A stretch of 7,224 bases of DNA. It comes from Cryomorphaceae bacterium. Its GTDB lineage: Bacteria; Bacteroidota; Bacteroidia; Flavobacteriales_D; Crocinitomicaceae. The stretch lies in assembly GCA_027485365.1 (NCBI GenBank), contig JAIXRD010000141.1:1-7224 (forward strand). The letters run 5' to 3'. Position numbers and translations under genes: made by a program. The notes under the pieces were generated by a model. That model did no database searches and was not told the origin of the DNA. It saw only the letters and a program-made list of their open reading frames with translations. Within the stretch, counting starts at the first letter, position 1. Each line of letters opens with the position of its first letter. Below are positions 1 through 6,250 of this stretch, in pieces.

Positions 1-152
1 TAATAGTGTGCCGACTGTTTGGCATTCCCGACATACAATTCCACATAATCTGTCCCAAGTAAAGGCAAGAAATCCTCCGCATCTTCGAAGATTTTTTTCA
101 GGCCATACTCATAGTTTGCAATGTCTTTTAAATTTTTTATATCTGCTCCCAT
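1..152 (-). CDS. hppD: 4-hydroxyphenylpyruvate dioxygenase, N-terminal part (cut by window edge)
   Basis: Reading the minus strand from the ATG at 152-150 gives 50 residues with no stop before the window edge, beginning MGADIKNLKDIANYEYGLKK and continuing into DFLPLLGTDYVELYVGNAKQ and SAHYY. The second segment is the typical start of the first vicinal-oxygen-chelate domain of 4-hydroxyphenylpyruvate dioxygenase, where the substrate enters as a paired strand/helix (the 'YVE.YVGNAKQ' block). The enzyme is a cytosolic Fe(II) oxygenase that turns 4-hydroxyphenylpyruvate, made from tyrosine by transamination, into homogentisate. The iron ligands lie in the C-terminal domain, beyond the edge, so catalytic competence cannot be judged. 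It lies only 18 bases downstream of the hmgA stop on the same strand, so the two genes are probably cotranscribed. The gap is A/T-rich with no Shine-Dalgarno and no clear separate promoter. The identification rests on the sequence motif plus the adjacent gene for the next pathway step. Confidence 0.9.
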   Translation of the reverse strand, partial: MGADIKNLKDIANYEYGLKKIFEDAEDFLPLLGTDYVELYVGNAKQSAHY

Positions 153-170
153 GTTATATTCTAATATTTT

Positions 171-1328
171 TTAGTGAATCCATGACTTTTCATAGCCATC
201 AACTTTTAATCCCAAGGCTTGTTTTGTAACCTTCAAAGGCCTGAAGGTATCAATCATTACCGCTAATTCCTGTGTTTCGGTTTTTCCAATACTTCGCTCA
301 TAGGCTCCCGGATGCGGTCCGTGCGGAATCCCTGCAGGATGCAAGGTAATCTGTCCTTGCTCGATGTTGTTTCTACTCATAAAATCCCCATCAACATAGT
401 ACAACACCTCATCAGAATCAATGTTACTGTGATTATAAGGTGCCGGAATTGAATCTGGATGATAATCGTACAACCTTGGCACAAAAGAACACATCACAAA
501 TCCAGTCGTTTCAAACGTCTGATGCACGGGAGGCGGTTGATGCACTCTTCCGGTAATGGGTTCGAATTCATGAATTGAGAAGGCATATGGAAAATTATAT
601 CCATCCCACCCTATCACATTAAATGGATGATGCTGATACACATAATCATATAACACATCCTGTTTTTTGATCCGAATTAAAAACTCACCTTCTTCATCGT
701 GCGTTTCTAACACATGGGGTGGACGAATGTCACGCTCACAAAAAGGTGAATGCTCTAATAATTGTCCAAACCAATTTCGGTAACGTTTTGGAGTGTATAC
801 CGGATTAAATGATTGCACGGCAAATAAGCGATTATTTGAATCATTAAAGTGAAGTTGATAAATCATTCCACGTGGAATAACCAGGTAGTCGCCGTAGGAA
901 AAATCAATGTTTCCTAGTTGTGTCTTTAAGGTACCGCTGCCTTTGTGAACAAATAATACCTCATCCGCATCGGCATTCTTATAGAAATAATCCGTCATGG
1001 ATTGCTGCGGAGCAGCTAACTCAATATAACAATCGGAGTTAACTAACACAGCGGTTCTACTGTCTAAATAGTCAGCCGTTGGTGTTAATTGAAATCCCTG
1101 CAATGAGAACATGATCATGTGTTTTTCCAAAGCAACTTCAGGCGCAACATTCGTTTGACCTTTTATTTCTTTAACCACCGTAGGCGGATGAACATGATAC
1201 ATTAAGGTTGACATCCCATCAAAACCAACCGTACCGAATAATTGCTCATGATACAAGCTACCATTCGGCTGTCTAAACACGGTATGTCGCTTTGAAGGAA
1301 TTTGTCCAAGTTTGTGATAAAAAGGCAT
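171..1328 (-). CDS. hmgA: Homogentisate 1,2-dioxygenase
   Basis: This 385-residue cytosolic enzyme opens the ring of homogentisate with O2 to give maleylacetoacetate, the central step of tyrosine and phenylalanine breakdown. The N-terminus has the family blocks HTVFRQPNGSLYHEQLFG (15-32) and GMSTLMYHVHPPT (38-50). A cupin-like strand set spans about 119-154 (DEVLFVHKGSGTL then GDYLVIPRG). The C-terminal catalytic cupin has HQTFETTGF (269-277), NHSNIDSDEVLYY (299-311) and HPAGIPHGPHPG (330-341). By analogy with characterised enzymes, H300, E307 and H336 are the likely 2-His-1-Glu iron ligands; this assignment is from motif position, not alignment. The protein is shorter than the roughly 430-440 residues of human or Pseudomonas enzymes, which fits the compact Bacteroidota form and shows no sign of truncation. 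It starts at the ATG 19 bases after a good TAnnTTTG element and precedes hppD, an order that places two successive pathway enzymes in one operon. Confidence 0.95.
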   Translation of the reverse strand: MPFYHKLGQIPSKRHTVFRQPNGSLYHEQLFGTVGFDGMSTLMYHVHPPTVVKEIKGQTNVAPEVALEKHMIMFSLQGFQLTPTADYLDSRTAVLVNSDCYIELAAPQQSMTDYFYKNADADEVLFVHKGSGTLKTQLGNIDFSYGDYLVIPRGMIYQLHFNDSNNRLFAVQSFNPVYTPKRYRNWFGQLLEHSPFCERDIRPPHVLETHDEEGEFLIRIKKQDVLYDYVYQHHPFNVIGWDGYNFPYAFSIHEFEPITGRVHQPPPVHQTFETTGFVMCSFVPRLYDYHPDSIPAPYNHSNIDSDEVLYYVDGDFMSRNNIEQGQITLHPAGIPHGPHPGAYERSIGKTETQELAVMIDTFRPLKVTKQALGLKVDGYEKSWIH

Positions 1329-1347
1329 TTTTTTGAAATTTAAAAAT

Positions 1348-1379
1348 CAAATGTAGCGCTAGGAAGACCAAGTTACAAA
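1348..1379 (-). promoter_or_regulatory. Bacteroidota-type promoter for hmgA-hppD
   Basis: On the minus strand, TACATTTG (plus-strand 1348-1355) matches the Bacteroidota -7 consensus TAnnTTTG exactly. TTTG (plus-strand 1376-1379) sits 20 bases upstream as the -33 element. The predicted start of transcription leaves a leader of roughly a dozen A/T-rich bases before the hmgA ATG, ending in a run of A and without a Shine-Dalgarno, as is usual in this phylum. Both elements and the spacing are seen directly; activity is inferred. Confidence 0.7.
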
Positions 1380-1430
1380 TGATTTTCGTCAGTTTTTCGA
1401 TTTTGCATTTTTTTCAGGCATTTTCTTGGT

Positions 1431-1438
1431 TAAATTTG
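1431..1438 (+). promoter_or_regulatory. -7 promoter element (TAnnTTTG) for the threonine dehydrogenase gene
   Basis: TAAATTTG is an exact match to the Bacteroidota -7 consensus and ends only 5 bases before the ATG at 1444. If used, transcription would begin at or within a few bases of the start codon, giving an essentially leaderless mRNA. The -33 side is poor: the nearest TTTTG (1401-1405) leaves a spacer of 25 bases, longer than the usual 19-21, so a chance match in A/T-rich DNA remains possible. Confidence 0.45.
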
Positions 1439-1443
1439 TGCTT

Positions 1444-2379
1444 ATGGGAAAAACAATAATCATAGGCGCAGGAGGACAAATTGGTACAGAACTTACCCTC
1501 GCGTTGCGCAATCAATATACGAAAGATCAAATTATCGCAGCAGATATTAAGGAGAATGCTCCTGAATTAATACAAGATGGTCCTTACATTCAACTGGATA
1601 TTCTAAACCGTGAGGCCGTGCGGAGTTATATCATCGACAACCACATCGAAACGGTATATCTATTGGCTGCACTGCTCTCTGCAACCGCAGAAAAGAACCC
1701 TGATTTCGCGTGGAAATTAAATATGGATGGACTTTTCACCATCCTCGACTTAGCTAAAGAAGGGCATGTAAAAAAGATTTTTTGGCCAAGTTCTATTGCT
1801 GTATTCGGCCCAACAACACCAGCAGACAACACACCGCAACACACCGTGATGGAACCAAGCACGGTATATGGTATCTCTAAACAAGCTGGGGAGCGATGGT
1901 GCGAATATTACTACAACAAATTCGGTGTGGACGTAAGAAGTATACGATACCCAGGACTTATTTCCTACAAAAGTCCGCCAGGAGGTGGCACCACGGACTA
2001 TGCTGTAGATATTTTTTATAAAGCAAAACAAGAGGGGAAATTCACTTGCTTCCTTTCGAAAGATACCGCTCTGCCAATGATGTTCATGGACGATGCGATT
2101 CGAGCAACGATACAATTAATGGATGCACCAGCGGATCGCTTAAGAATCCGATCAGCATATAACTTAGGCGGTATATCATTTACACCCGAAGAAATTGCTT
2201 GTTCTATTAAGTACCACCTTCCTTCCTTTGAAATCTCCTATGAACCAGATTTTCGTCAAGCCATCGCCGACTCGTGGCCAAATTCAATTGATGATAGTTA
2301 CGCGCAAGCGGATTGGGACTGGAAATTGGGATTTGATTTGGAACGCATGACGGAGGTAATGCTAAAAAATATTCAATAA
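1444..2379 (+). CDS. tdh: NAD-dependent epimerase-type L-threonine 3-dehydrogenase
   Basis: This 311-residue extended short-chain dehydrogenase most resembles the epimerase-like L-threonine dehydrogenases described from Flavobacterium, which oxidise threonine with NAD+ to 2-amino-3-ketobutyrate. That product is then split to glycine and acetyl-CoA by a ligase (Kbl) not present here. The Rossmann loop GAGGQIG is at 8-14, an acidic D34 ends the second strand as expected for NAD preference, and LLAALLSATAEKNP spans 73-86. The catalytic Ser lies in WPSSIAVFGPTTP (114-126), and the YxxxK pair is Y142/K146 in TVYGISKQAGE. SIRYPGLIS and the following PPGGGTTDYAV segment are characteristic of this subgroup and separate it from UDP-glucose 4-epimerases. 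The start is the ATG at 1444, because the open frame extends upstream only to a TTG that gives a non-family MVKFVL extension and overlaps the -7 element. It is divergent from hmgA; both genes belong to amino-acid breakdown. The substrate is inferred from the family. Confidence 0.85.
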   Translation: MGKTIIIGAGGQIGTELTLALRNQYTKDQIIAADIKENAPELIQDGPYIQLDILNREAVRSYIIDNHIETVYLLAALLSATAEKNPDFAWKLNMDGLFTILDLAKEGHVKKIFWPSSIAVFGPTTPADNTPQHTVMEPSTVYGISKQAGERWCEYYYNKFGVDVRSIRYPGLISYKSPPGGGTTDYAVDIFYKAKQEGKFTCFLSKDTALPMMFMDDAIRATIQLMDAPADRLRIRSAYNLGGISFTPEEIACSIKYHLPSFEISYEPDFRQAIADSWPNSIDDSYAQADWDWKLGFDLERMTEVMLKNIQ

Positions 2380-2404
2380 TTATCAGTTTGATTTACAAGT
2401 AATT

Positions 2405-2427
2405 AGGTGTGATATTAACACTTTTTT
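2405..2427 (+). terminator. Weak candidate intrinsic terminator after tdh
   Basis: Bases 2405-2410 (AGGTGT) can pair with 2418-2423 (ACACTT) through six pairs including one G-U, with a 7-base loop, followed by a short run of T to 2427. The hairpin starts 25 bases after the tdh stop and lies just before the operator-like repeats of the next unit, which is where a terminator would be expected. The stem is short and has few G-C pairs, so the call is tentative. Confidence 0.35.
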
Positions 2428-2430
2428 AGA

Positions 2431-2498
2431 TTTTGTTTAATCTTTTTTATGTTTTGTTAAACACTTTTGTTTAACTTTATATCGAAATAATTAAACAA
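2431..2498 (+). promoter_or_regulatory. Promoter/operator region with four TTGTTTAA-like words before the sigma-crt operon
   Basis: The A/T-rich stretch before the sigma factor ATG holds TTGTTTAA at 2433-2440 and 2467-2474, TTGTTAAA at 2454-2461, and the reverse complement TTAAACAA at 2491-2498. Within it GTTAAAC (2456-2462) and GTTTAAC (2469-2475) form a perfect 7-bp inverted repeat with a 6-base spacer. TAACTTTA (2472-2479) is a one-mismatch -7 element (TAnnTTTG) overlapping the right arm, with TTTTG at 2452-2456 as a closely spaced -33 candidate (15 bases, short). The repeats are seen directly. Binding of a regulator is inferred; a MerR-type or CarH/LitR-like light regulator is a reasonable guess because such proteins control crt and photolyase genes in other bacteria, but no such gene lies in this window. 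Confidence 0.5.
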
Positions 2499-2499
2499 T

Positions 2500-3012
2500 A
2501 TGTCAACAATAGAATTCAACGAAGCCTTAATCGATTTGCAAGGGAACCTATTTTCTTTTGCATTGAACTTCACAAAGAATCGTGAAGACGCACGTGACTT
2601 AACGCAAGAAACCTTACTCAAGGCGATAAACTATCGTTCATATTACACGCCAAACACCAACTTCAAGGCGTGGGTGTTTACGATTATGCGTAACATATTT
2701 ATTAACCAATACCGTCGTAATGCAAAAACGCGAATGATTTTTGATCATTCGGAAGATTCGTATATGGTTACCAACCACAAGTCAAGCATGGGTTCTCCAA
2801 CAGAGCGCATTGCTACCAAAGAGATAACTCAAAAAATAGAAGATTTAACCGACGAATTGCGAACGCCATTCAAGATGCATTTCGAAGGATATAAATACAA
2901 AGAAATCGCAGATTCGATGAAATTACCAATTGGTACGATTAAAAGTCGTATCTTCATAGCAAGAAAGCGGCTAATGGACCAGTTGCCAGATTATCAATAT
3001 TTAGACAACTAA
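2500..3012 (+). CDS. ECF-type RNA polymerase sigma factor heading the carotenoid operon
   Basis: This 170-residue protein is a two-domain sigma-70 family factor that would direct RNA polymerase to a specific promoter set. Sigma region 2 spans about 13-75, with the helix DARDLTQETLLKA (30-42), FKAWVFTIMRNIFIN (55-69) and YRR (71-73). A linker of about 30 residues follows, including a polar stretch near 83-100. Sigma region 4 spans about 106-160, with LRTPFKMHFEGYKYKEIADS (120-139) and the DNA-recognition helix GTIKSRIFIARKRL (145-158). Length and layout are typical of extracytoplasmic-function factors. No anti-sigma gene follows: crtI begins 4 bases after the stop, implying cotranscription and close coupling. 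The position as first gene suggests that it drives, or helps to drive, its own operon, perhaps in response to light or oxidative stress as for sigma factors beside crt genes elsewhere; this role is inference. The start ATG follows the A/T-rich leader at a sensible distance from the N-terminal helix. Confidence 0.93.
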   Translation: MSTIEFNEALIDLQGNLFSFALNFTKNREDARDLTQETLLKAINYRSYYTPNTNFKAWVFTIMRNIFINQYRRNAKTRMIFDHSEDSYMVTNHKSSMGSPTERIATKEITQKIEDLTDELRTPFKMHFEGYKYKEIADSMKLPIGTIKSRIFIARKRLMDQLPDYQYLDN

Positions 3013-3016
3013 GTTC

Positions 3017-4492
3017 ATGAAGAAAAAAACCACCATTTTAGGAGCAGGGATTTCCGGATTATCTGCCGCTTCCTTCCTCGCAAAATCAGGGTGGGACGTT
3101 ACCATTTTAGAAAAAAATCAAACCATTGGTGGTAGAGCTCGACAATTTTCTCATGAAGGTTTCACATTCGATATGGGTCCAAGTTGGTATTGGATGCCTG
3201 ACGTCTTTGAATCATTTTACCAAAAGTTCGGATACACCACAGCAGATTTTTATGAGTTAAAACGCCTTGACCCTTCGTATCGCGTGTATTGGGCAGACCA
3301 AAGTTTCTCTGACATCCCAGCAACGATGGGCGAACTCGAAGCGATGTTCGAATCCTTAGAACCAGGAAGTGCAGTAAAATTGCGTAAGTTCCTCAAGGAC
3401 GCAAAATATAAATATGAAGTAGGGATGAAGGATTTGGTTTACAAACCTTCGATGAAATTAACCGAGTTTATGGACGTACGCCTTTTAAAAGGCTTGCTAT
3501 CTATGGATTTAACAAACTCCTTTTCATCCTACATCAATCGGTTTTTTACGCATCCGAAATTAAGAGCACTCTTAGAATTTCCTGTATTATTTTTAGGTGC
3601 CATGCCCAAAGATACACCGGCCTTGTATTCACTTATGAATTATGCAGACATGGAGCTGGGGACATGGTATCCAATGGGAGGAATGTATAAATTTATCGAA
3701 GCCTTTGAGAAAATCGCAAAGGAACAAGGAGTAAAAATTATCACAGATGCCCAAATTACCAGCTTAGAAAAAACTAATGGTGAGGTAAATGCTGCCATCG
3801 ACATTCACGGCAATCGCTACGAATCCGATGTATTTATTTCCTCAGCGGACTATCAACACACCGAAAAAGCATTACTAAATGGTTCAGCTAACTATTCAGA
3901 TGCATACTGGGACAAACGTGTAATGGCGCCATCTGCCCTACTCTATTACGTAGGAATCAATAAGCGTGTATCGAACATTCAACATCACAACTTATTTTTT
4001 GATGAATCGCTTGAGGAACACGGTAAAGAAATTTATAAAAATCCGAAATGGCCAACGGCACCGTTATTTTATCTGAGTGCTCCCTCATTGACTGACCCAT
4101 CGGTTGCACCGGAAGGTTCTGAGAATTTATTTTTCCTGATTCCTATTGCACCAGATTTAGTAGATGATGAAGCAACCAGAGAACATTATTTCAATTTGTT
4201 ACTTGATCGCTTAAAGCATTTGACAGGAAATGACATCAAGGACAACATCGTTTACAAACGAAGTTTTTCGATTTCTAACTTTAAAGAAGACTATCATGCG
4301 TTTAAAGGAAATGCATACGGGTTAGCAAACACCCTTAAGCAGACCGCTATTTTTAAACCGCAGATAAAAAATAAAAACCTAAGAAACTTTTACTATACCG
4401 GTCAACTTACTGTTCCGGGTCCAGGTGTACCGCCCTCCATTATCTCAGGAGAAGTGGTCGCTAACTATATCAACCAACACGCCAAGAAATGA
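3017..4492 (+). CDS. crtI: Phytoene desaturase (CrtI family)
   Basis: This 491-residue FAD-dependent enzyme introduces double bases of conjugation into phytoene, giving lycopene or a related coloured polyene, normally at the membrane surface. The N-terminal dinucleotide fold shows GAGISG (9-14), E32 at the end of the second strand, and IGGRAR (37-42). DMGPSWYWMPDVFE follows at about 52-65. The C-terminal flavin-contact motif of the family, YYTGQLTVPGPGVPPS then GEVVANYI, lies at about 459-485. Length matches bacterial CrtI (about 490-500). The close relatives CrtN (C30 substrates), CrtD and CrtO share the fold, so the exact substrate and number of desaturation steps cannot be read from the sequence. 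The neighbouring CrtB and common flavobacterial chemistry favour C40 phytoene. It begins 4 bases after the sigma factor gene, and its TGA overlaps the crtB ATG (ATGA at 4489-4492), pointing to translational coupling. Confidence 0.95.
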   Translation: MKKKTTILGAGISGLSAASFLAKSGWDVTILEKNQTIGGRARQFSHEGFTFDMGPSWYWMPDVFESFYQKFGYTTADFYELKRLDPSYRVYWADQSFSDIPATMGELEAMFESLEPGSAVKLRKFLKDAKYKYEVGMKDLVYKPSMKLTEFMDVRLLKGLLSMDLTNSFSSYINRFFTHPKLRALLEFPVLFLGAMPKDTPALYSLMNYADMELGTWYPMGGMYKFIEAFEKIAKEQGVKIITDAQITSLEKTNGEVNAAIDIHGNRYESDVFISSADYQHTEKALLNGSANYSDAYWDKRVMAPSALLYYVGINKRVSNIQHHNLFFDESLEEHGKEIYKNPKWPTAPLFYLSAPSLTDPSVAPEGSENLFFLIPIAPDLVDDEATREHYFNLLLDRLKHLTGNDIKDNIVYKRSFSISNFKEDYHAFKGNAYGLANTLKQTAIFKPQIKNKNLRNFYYTGQLTVPGPGVPPSIISGEVVANYINQHAKK

Positions 4493-5325
4493 AACAAGTA
4501 TTTGACAACATAAGCCATGAAATGAGTACGCTTACAACAAAGCGTTACAGTACCTCATTTTCGTTAGGCATAAAAATGCTTCATGCAGAAATTCAGCAAC
4601 CAATATATTCCGTTTATGGCTTTGTGCGTTTTGCGGATGAAATCGTTGATTCTTTTCACGGGTTTGACAAAGAATGGTTATTGGAAGATTTTAGAAAGCA
4701 AACCTATCAGGCAATTAAGGACGGGATTTCACTTAATCCGATTTTAAATAGCTTTCAATGGGTTGTAAATAAATACCAAATTCCATTGGACTTAATCGAA
4801 ACATTTTTAGAATCGATGAAAATGGACCTGGACAAACAGGCCTACGATGAAGATCAATATAAAAAGTATATTCTAGGTTCAGCTGAAGTTGTTGGTCTGA
4901 TGTGCTTGAAAATTTTCGTAGACGGCAACGAATCGGAATACCTCCGACTAAAACCCGCGGCAATGAAATTGGGTTCAGCCTTCCAAAAAATTAATTTCTT
5001 ACGTGATTTAAACGCAGATTATAAGCATTTAGGCCGCGTTTATTTCCCAGGGATTGATATGAATGAATTCAACGCCACGGTAAAGCACGACATTGAACGT
5101 GATATTGAAGCGGATTTCCATGCCGGGTATCTAGGAATTCTTGAACTTCCGAAAAAAGCGCGATTTGGTGTTTATTTAGCATATATCTATTACTACAAAC
5201 TGTTCAAGAAAATTAAAAACACCCCAGCCAAGGTGATTTTACACGAACGTGTGCGCATACCAAACAATCGCAAAGTAGGCTTGTTACTCTCTTCGTATGT
5301 TCGTCATAATTTAAACATGTTATGA
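4489..5325 (+). CDS. crtB: Phytoene synthase (squalene/phytoene synthase family)
   Basis: This 278-residue enzyme joins two geranylgeranyl diphosphate molecules head to head into phytoene, the first committed step of C40 carotenoid formation. Both aspartate-rich Mg-diphosphate sites are present: DEIVD (50-54) within VYGFVRFADEIVD, and RDLNAD with D173 and D177 within the segment from QKINFLRD, followed by GRVYFP. The N-terminal RYSTSFSLG block (19-27) is also typical, as is the GSAEVVGLMCLKIF helix (130-143). Length fits the family. CrtM (C30) and squalene synthase-like proteins share these motifs, so C40 specificity is inferred from the CrtI neighbour. The gene overlaps crtI at its start and idi at its end by 4 bases each. 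The geranylgeranyl diphosphate synthase that must supply the substrate is not in this window. Confidence 0.95.
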   Translation: MKQVFDNISHEMSTLTTKRYSTSFSLGIKMLHAEIQQPIYSVYGFVRFADEIVDSFHGFDKEWLLEDFRKQTYQAIKDGISLNPILNSFQWVVNKYQIPLDLIETFLESMKMDLDKQAYDEDQYKKYILGSAEVVGLMCLKIFVDGNESEYLRLKPAAMKLGSAFQKINFLRDLNADYKHLGRVYFPGIDMNEFNATVKHDIERDIEADFHAGYLGILELPKKARFGVYLAYIYYYKLFKKIKNTPAKVILHERVRIPNNRKVGLLLSSYVRHNLNML

Positions 5326-5849
5326 TTCAAGAGGTAATTCTTGTAAACAAAAACGATGAGGAAATTGGGACCATGGAAAAGATGGAAGCCCATTTGCAAG
5401 GCATGTTGCATCGTGCATTTTCGGTATTAATCTTTAATTCAAACGGAGAATTATTGATACATCGACGGGCCTTTGGAAAATACCATTCAGAGGGATTATG
5501 GACAAACACCTGCTGCAGTCACCCCCTACCTGGAGAAACGATTGTTGAAGCTGCCAATCGCAGATTAAAAGAAGAAATGGGAATGAAAACTTCTCTTTCA
5601 CCTTTATTTAGCTTTATTTATCGCGCTGAATTAGAAAACAACTTGGTGGAACATGAATTAGACCATGTGCTCATTGGGTTCACCGATGAACAACCCTTGA
5701 TAAACCCCGACGAAGTGTGCGACTACAAATGGGTTTCTATGCATGAAATTGAAGATGATATTGAAAAAAACGAGTCGCACTATACCGCTTGGTTTAAAAA
5801 AATTGTGCTAGAATATAAATCCGCCTTTCAAGATCTTTTAACCCTATGA
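5322..5849 (+). CDS. idi: Isopentenyl-diphosphate delta-isomerase, type I (Nudix fold)
   Basis: This 175-residue cytosolic metalloenzyme interconverts isopentenyl and dimethylallyl diphosphate, supplying the starter unit for the prenyl chains used by CrtB. Seen in order: AHLQGMLHRAFSVLIF with H24 and H30 as metal-site histidines, HRRAFGKYHSEGLWTNTCCS (47-66) followed by HP, then the Nudix-like helix AANRRLKEEMGM (77-88), and VEHELDHVLIG (109-119). By comparison with the E. coli enzyme, C65 (the second Cys of the pair) is the likely catalytic cysteine, H67 a metal ligand, and E110/E112 the catalytic and metal-binding glutamates. Length is typical. Its ATG overlaps the crtB stop and its TGA overlaps the next start, so it is made with the carotenoid enzymes, consistent with boosting precursor supply. 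The type II flavin isomerase can be excluded on fold motifs. Confidence 0.95.
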   Translation: MIQEVILVNKNDEEIGTMEKMEAHLQGMLHRAFSVLIFNSNGELLIHRRAFGKYHSEGLWTNTCCSHPLPGETIVEAANRRLKEEMGMKTSLSPLFSFIYRAELENNLVEHELDHVLIGFTDEQPLINPDEVCDYKWVSMHEIEDDIEKNESHYTAWFKKIVLEYKSAFQDLLTL

Positions 5850-6250
5850 AAATAGTTCGTCGTGCTACCTTCAATTCCGCCCACCGCTTATACAGAAAAG
5901 ATTGGGACAATGAAAAGAACAACGAGGTATTTGGACTGTGTAACAATGTAAATTTTCACGGACATAACTATGTCTTAGAAGTGGGCATTGATGGTAAAAT
6001 CAATCCCGAAACCGGATACATCATTGATGTGAAAATTTTAAAAAACATCATTAAAACTGAGGTCGAAGATCGATACGACCATAAAAACCTTAACCTTGAT
6101 TGTCCAGAGTTCTTTGAGCTAAATCCGACCGTAGAAAACATTGCCTTGGTGTGTTACAATCGCCTATTACCCCACTTACAATCCTATGGCAAACTATCCA
6201 TTAAGCTGTTTGAAACAGAAAAGAATTGGGTAGAATATGATGGGGAATAA
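5846..6250 (+). CDS. 6-pyruvoyl-tetrahydropterin synthase family protein (PTPS/QueD), PTPS-like motif
   Basis: This 134-residue protein belongs to the family that acts on 7,8-dihydroneopterin triphosphate, either making 6-pyruvoyl-tetrahydropterin (route to biopterin) or, in QueD, 6-carboxy-tetrahydropterin (route to queuosine). Zinc ligands are H13 (FNSAHRLY, 9-16), H38 and H40 (HGHNY, 38-42). The catalytic cysteine is C32, the Asp-His pair is D78/H79 in DRYDHKNLNLD, PTVEN is at 94-98, and the pterin-anchoring glutamate is E123 in LFETEKNW. The C-to-HGH spacing is CxxxxxHGH, the signature reported for genuine PTPS enzymes, whereas QueD proteins show CxxxHGH. Automatic annotation may nevertheless read 6-carboxytetrahydropterin synthase. 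It overlaps idi by 4 bases (ATGA) and stands 51 bases before photolyase, so its product is likely used in the light-related programme or exported to general pterin metabolism. No queuosine gene (queC, queE, queF) is nearby. The family is certain; the product is inferred. Confidence 0.88.
   Translation: MKIVRRATFNSAHRLYRKDWDNEKNNEVFGLCNNVNFHGHNYVLEVGIDGKINPETGYIIDVKILKNIIKTEVEDRYDHKNLNLDCPEFFELNPTVENIALVCYNRLLPHLQSYGKLSIKLFETEKNWVEYDGE

Noticed and set aside
8..229. 73-residue plus-strand open frame
   Set aside because: It lies antisense over the hppD start and the hmgA end, both strongly supported by family motifs, and its translation has no recognisable pattern.
1426..1443. Upstream TTG start adding six residues to threonine dehydrogenase
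   Set aside because: The extension MVKFVL is not part of the family, the ATG at 1444 gives the usual N-terminus right before the GAGGQIG loop, and the extension overlaps the likely -7 element.
1626..2115. Two minus-strand open frames within the threonine dehydrogenase gene
   Set aside because: Both are shadows of a clear coding frame; they have no start signals and no family resemblance.
2431..2475. CarH-type operator of exact 11-bp tandem direct repeats
   Set aside because: The TTGTTTAA-like words are 21 and 13 bases apart, not 11, so this specific architecture is not supported even though an operator cluster remains likely.
2380..2499. Small RNA or riboswitch (for example a cobalamin riboswitch linked to a B12 photoreceptor)
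   Set aside because: The 120-base gap is mostly A/T runs and short repeats; no conserved riboswitch core or extended pairing is visible.
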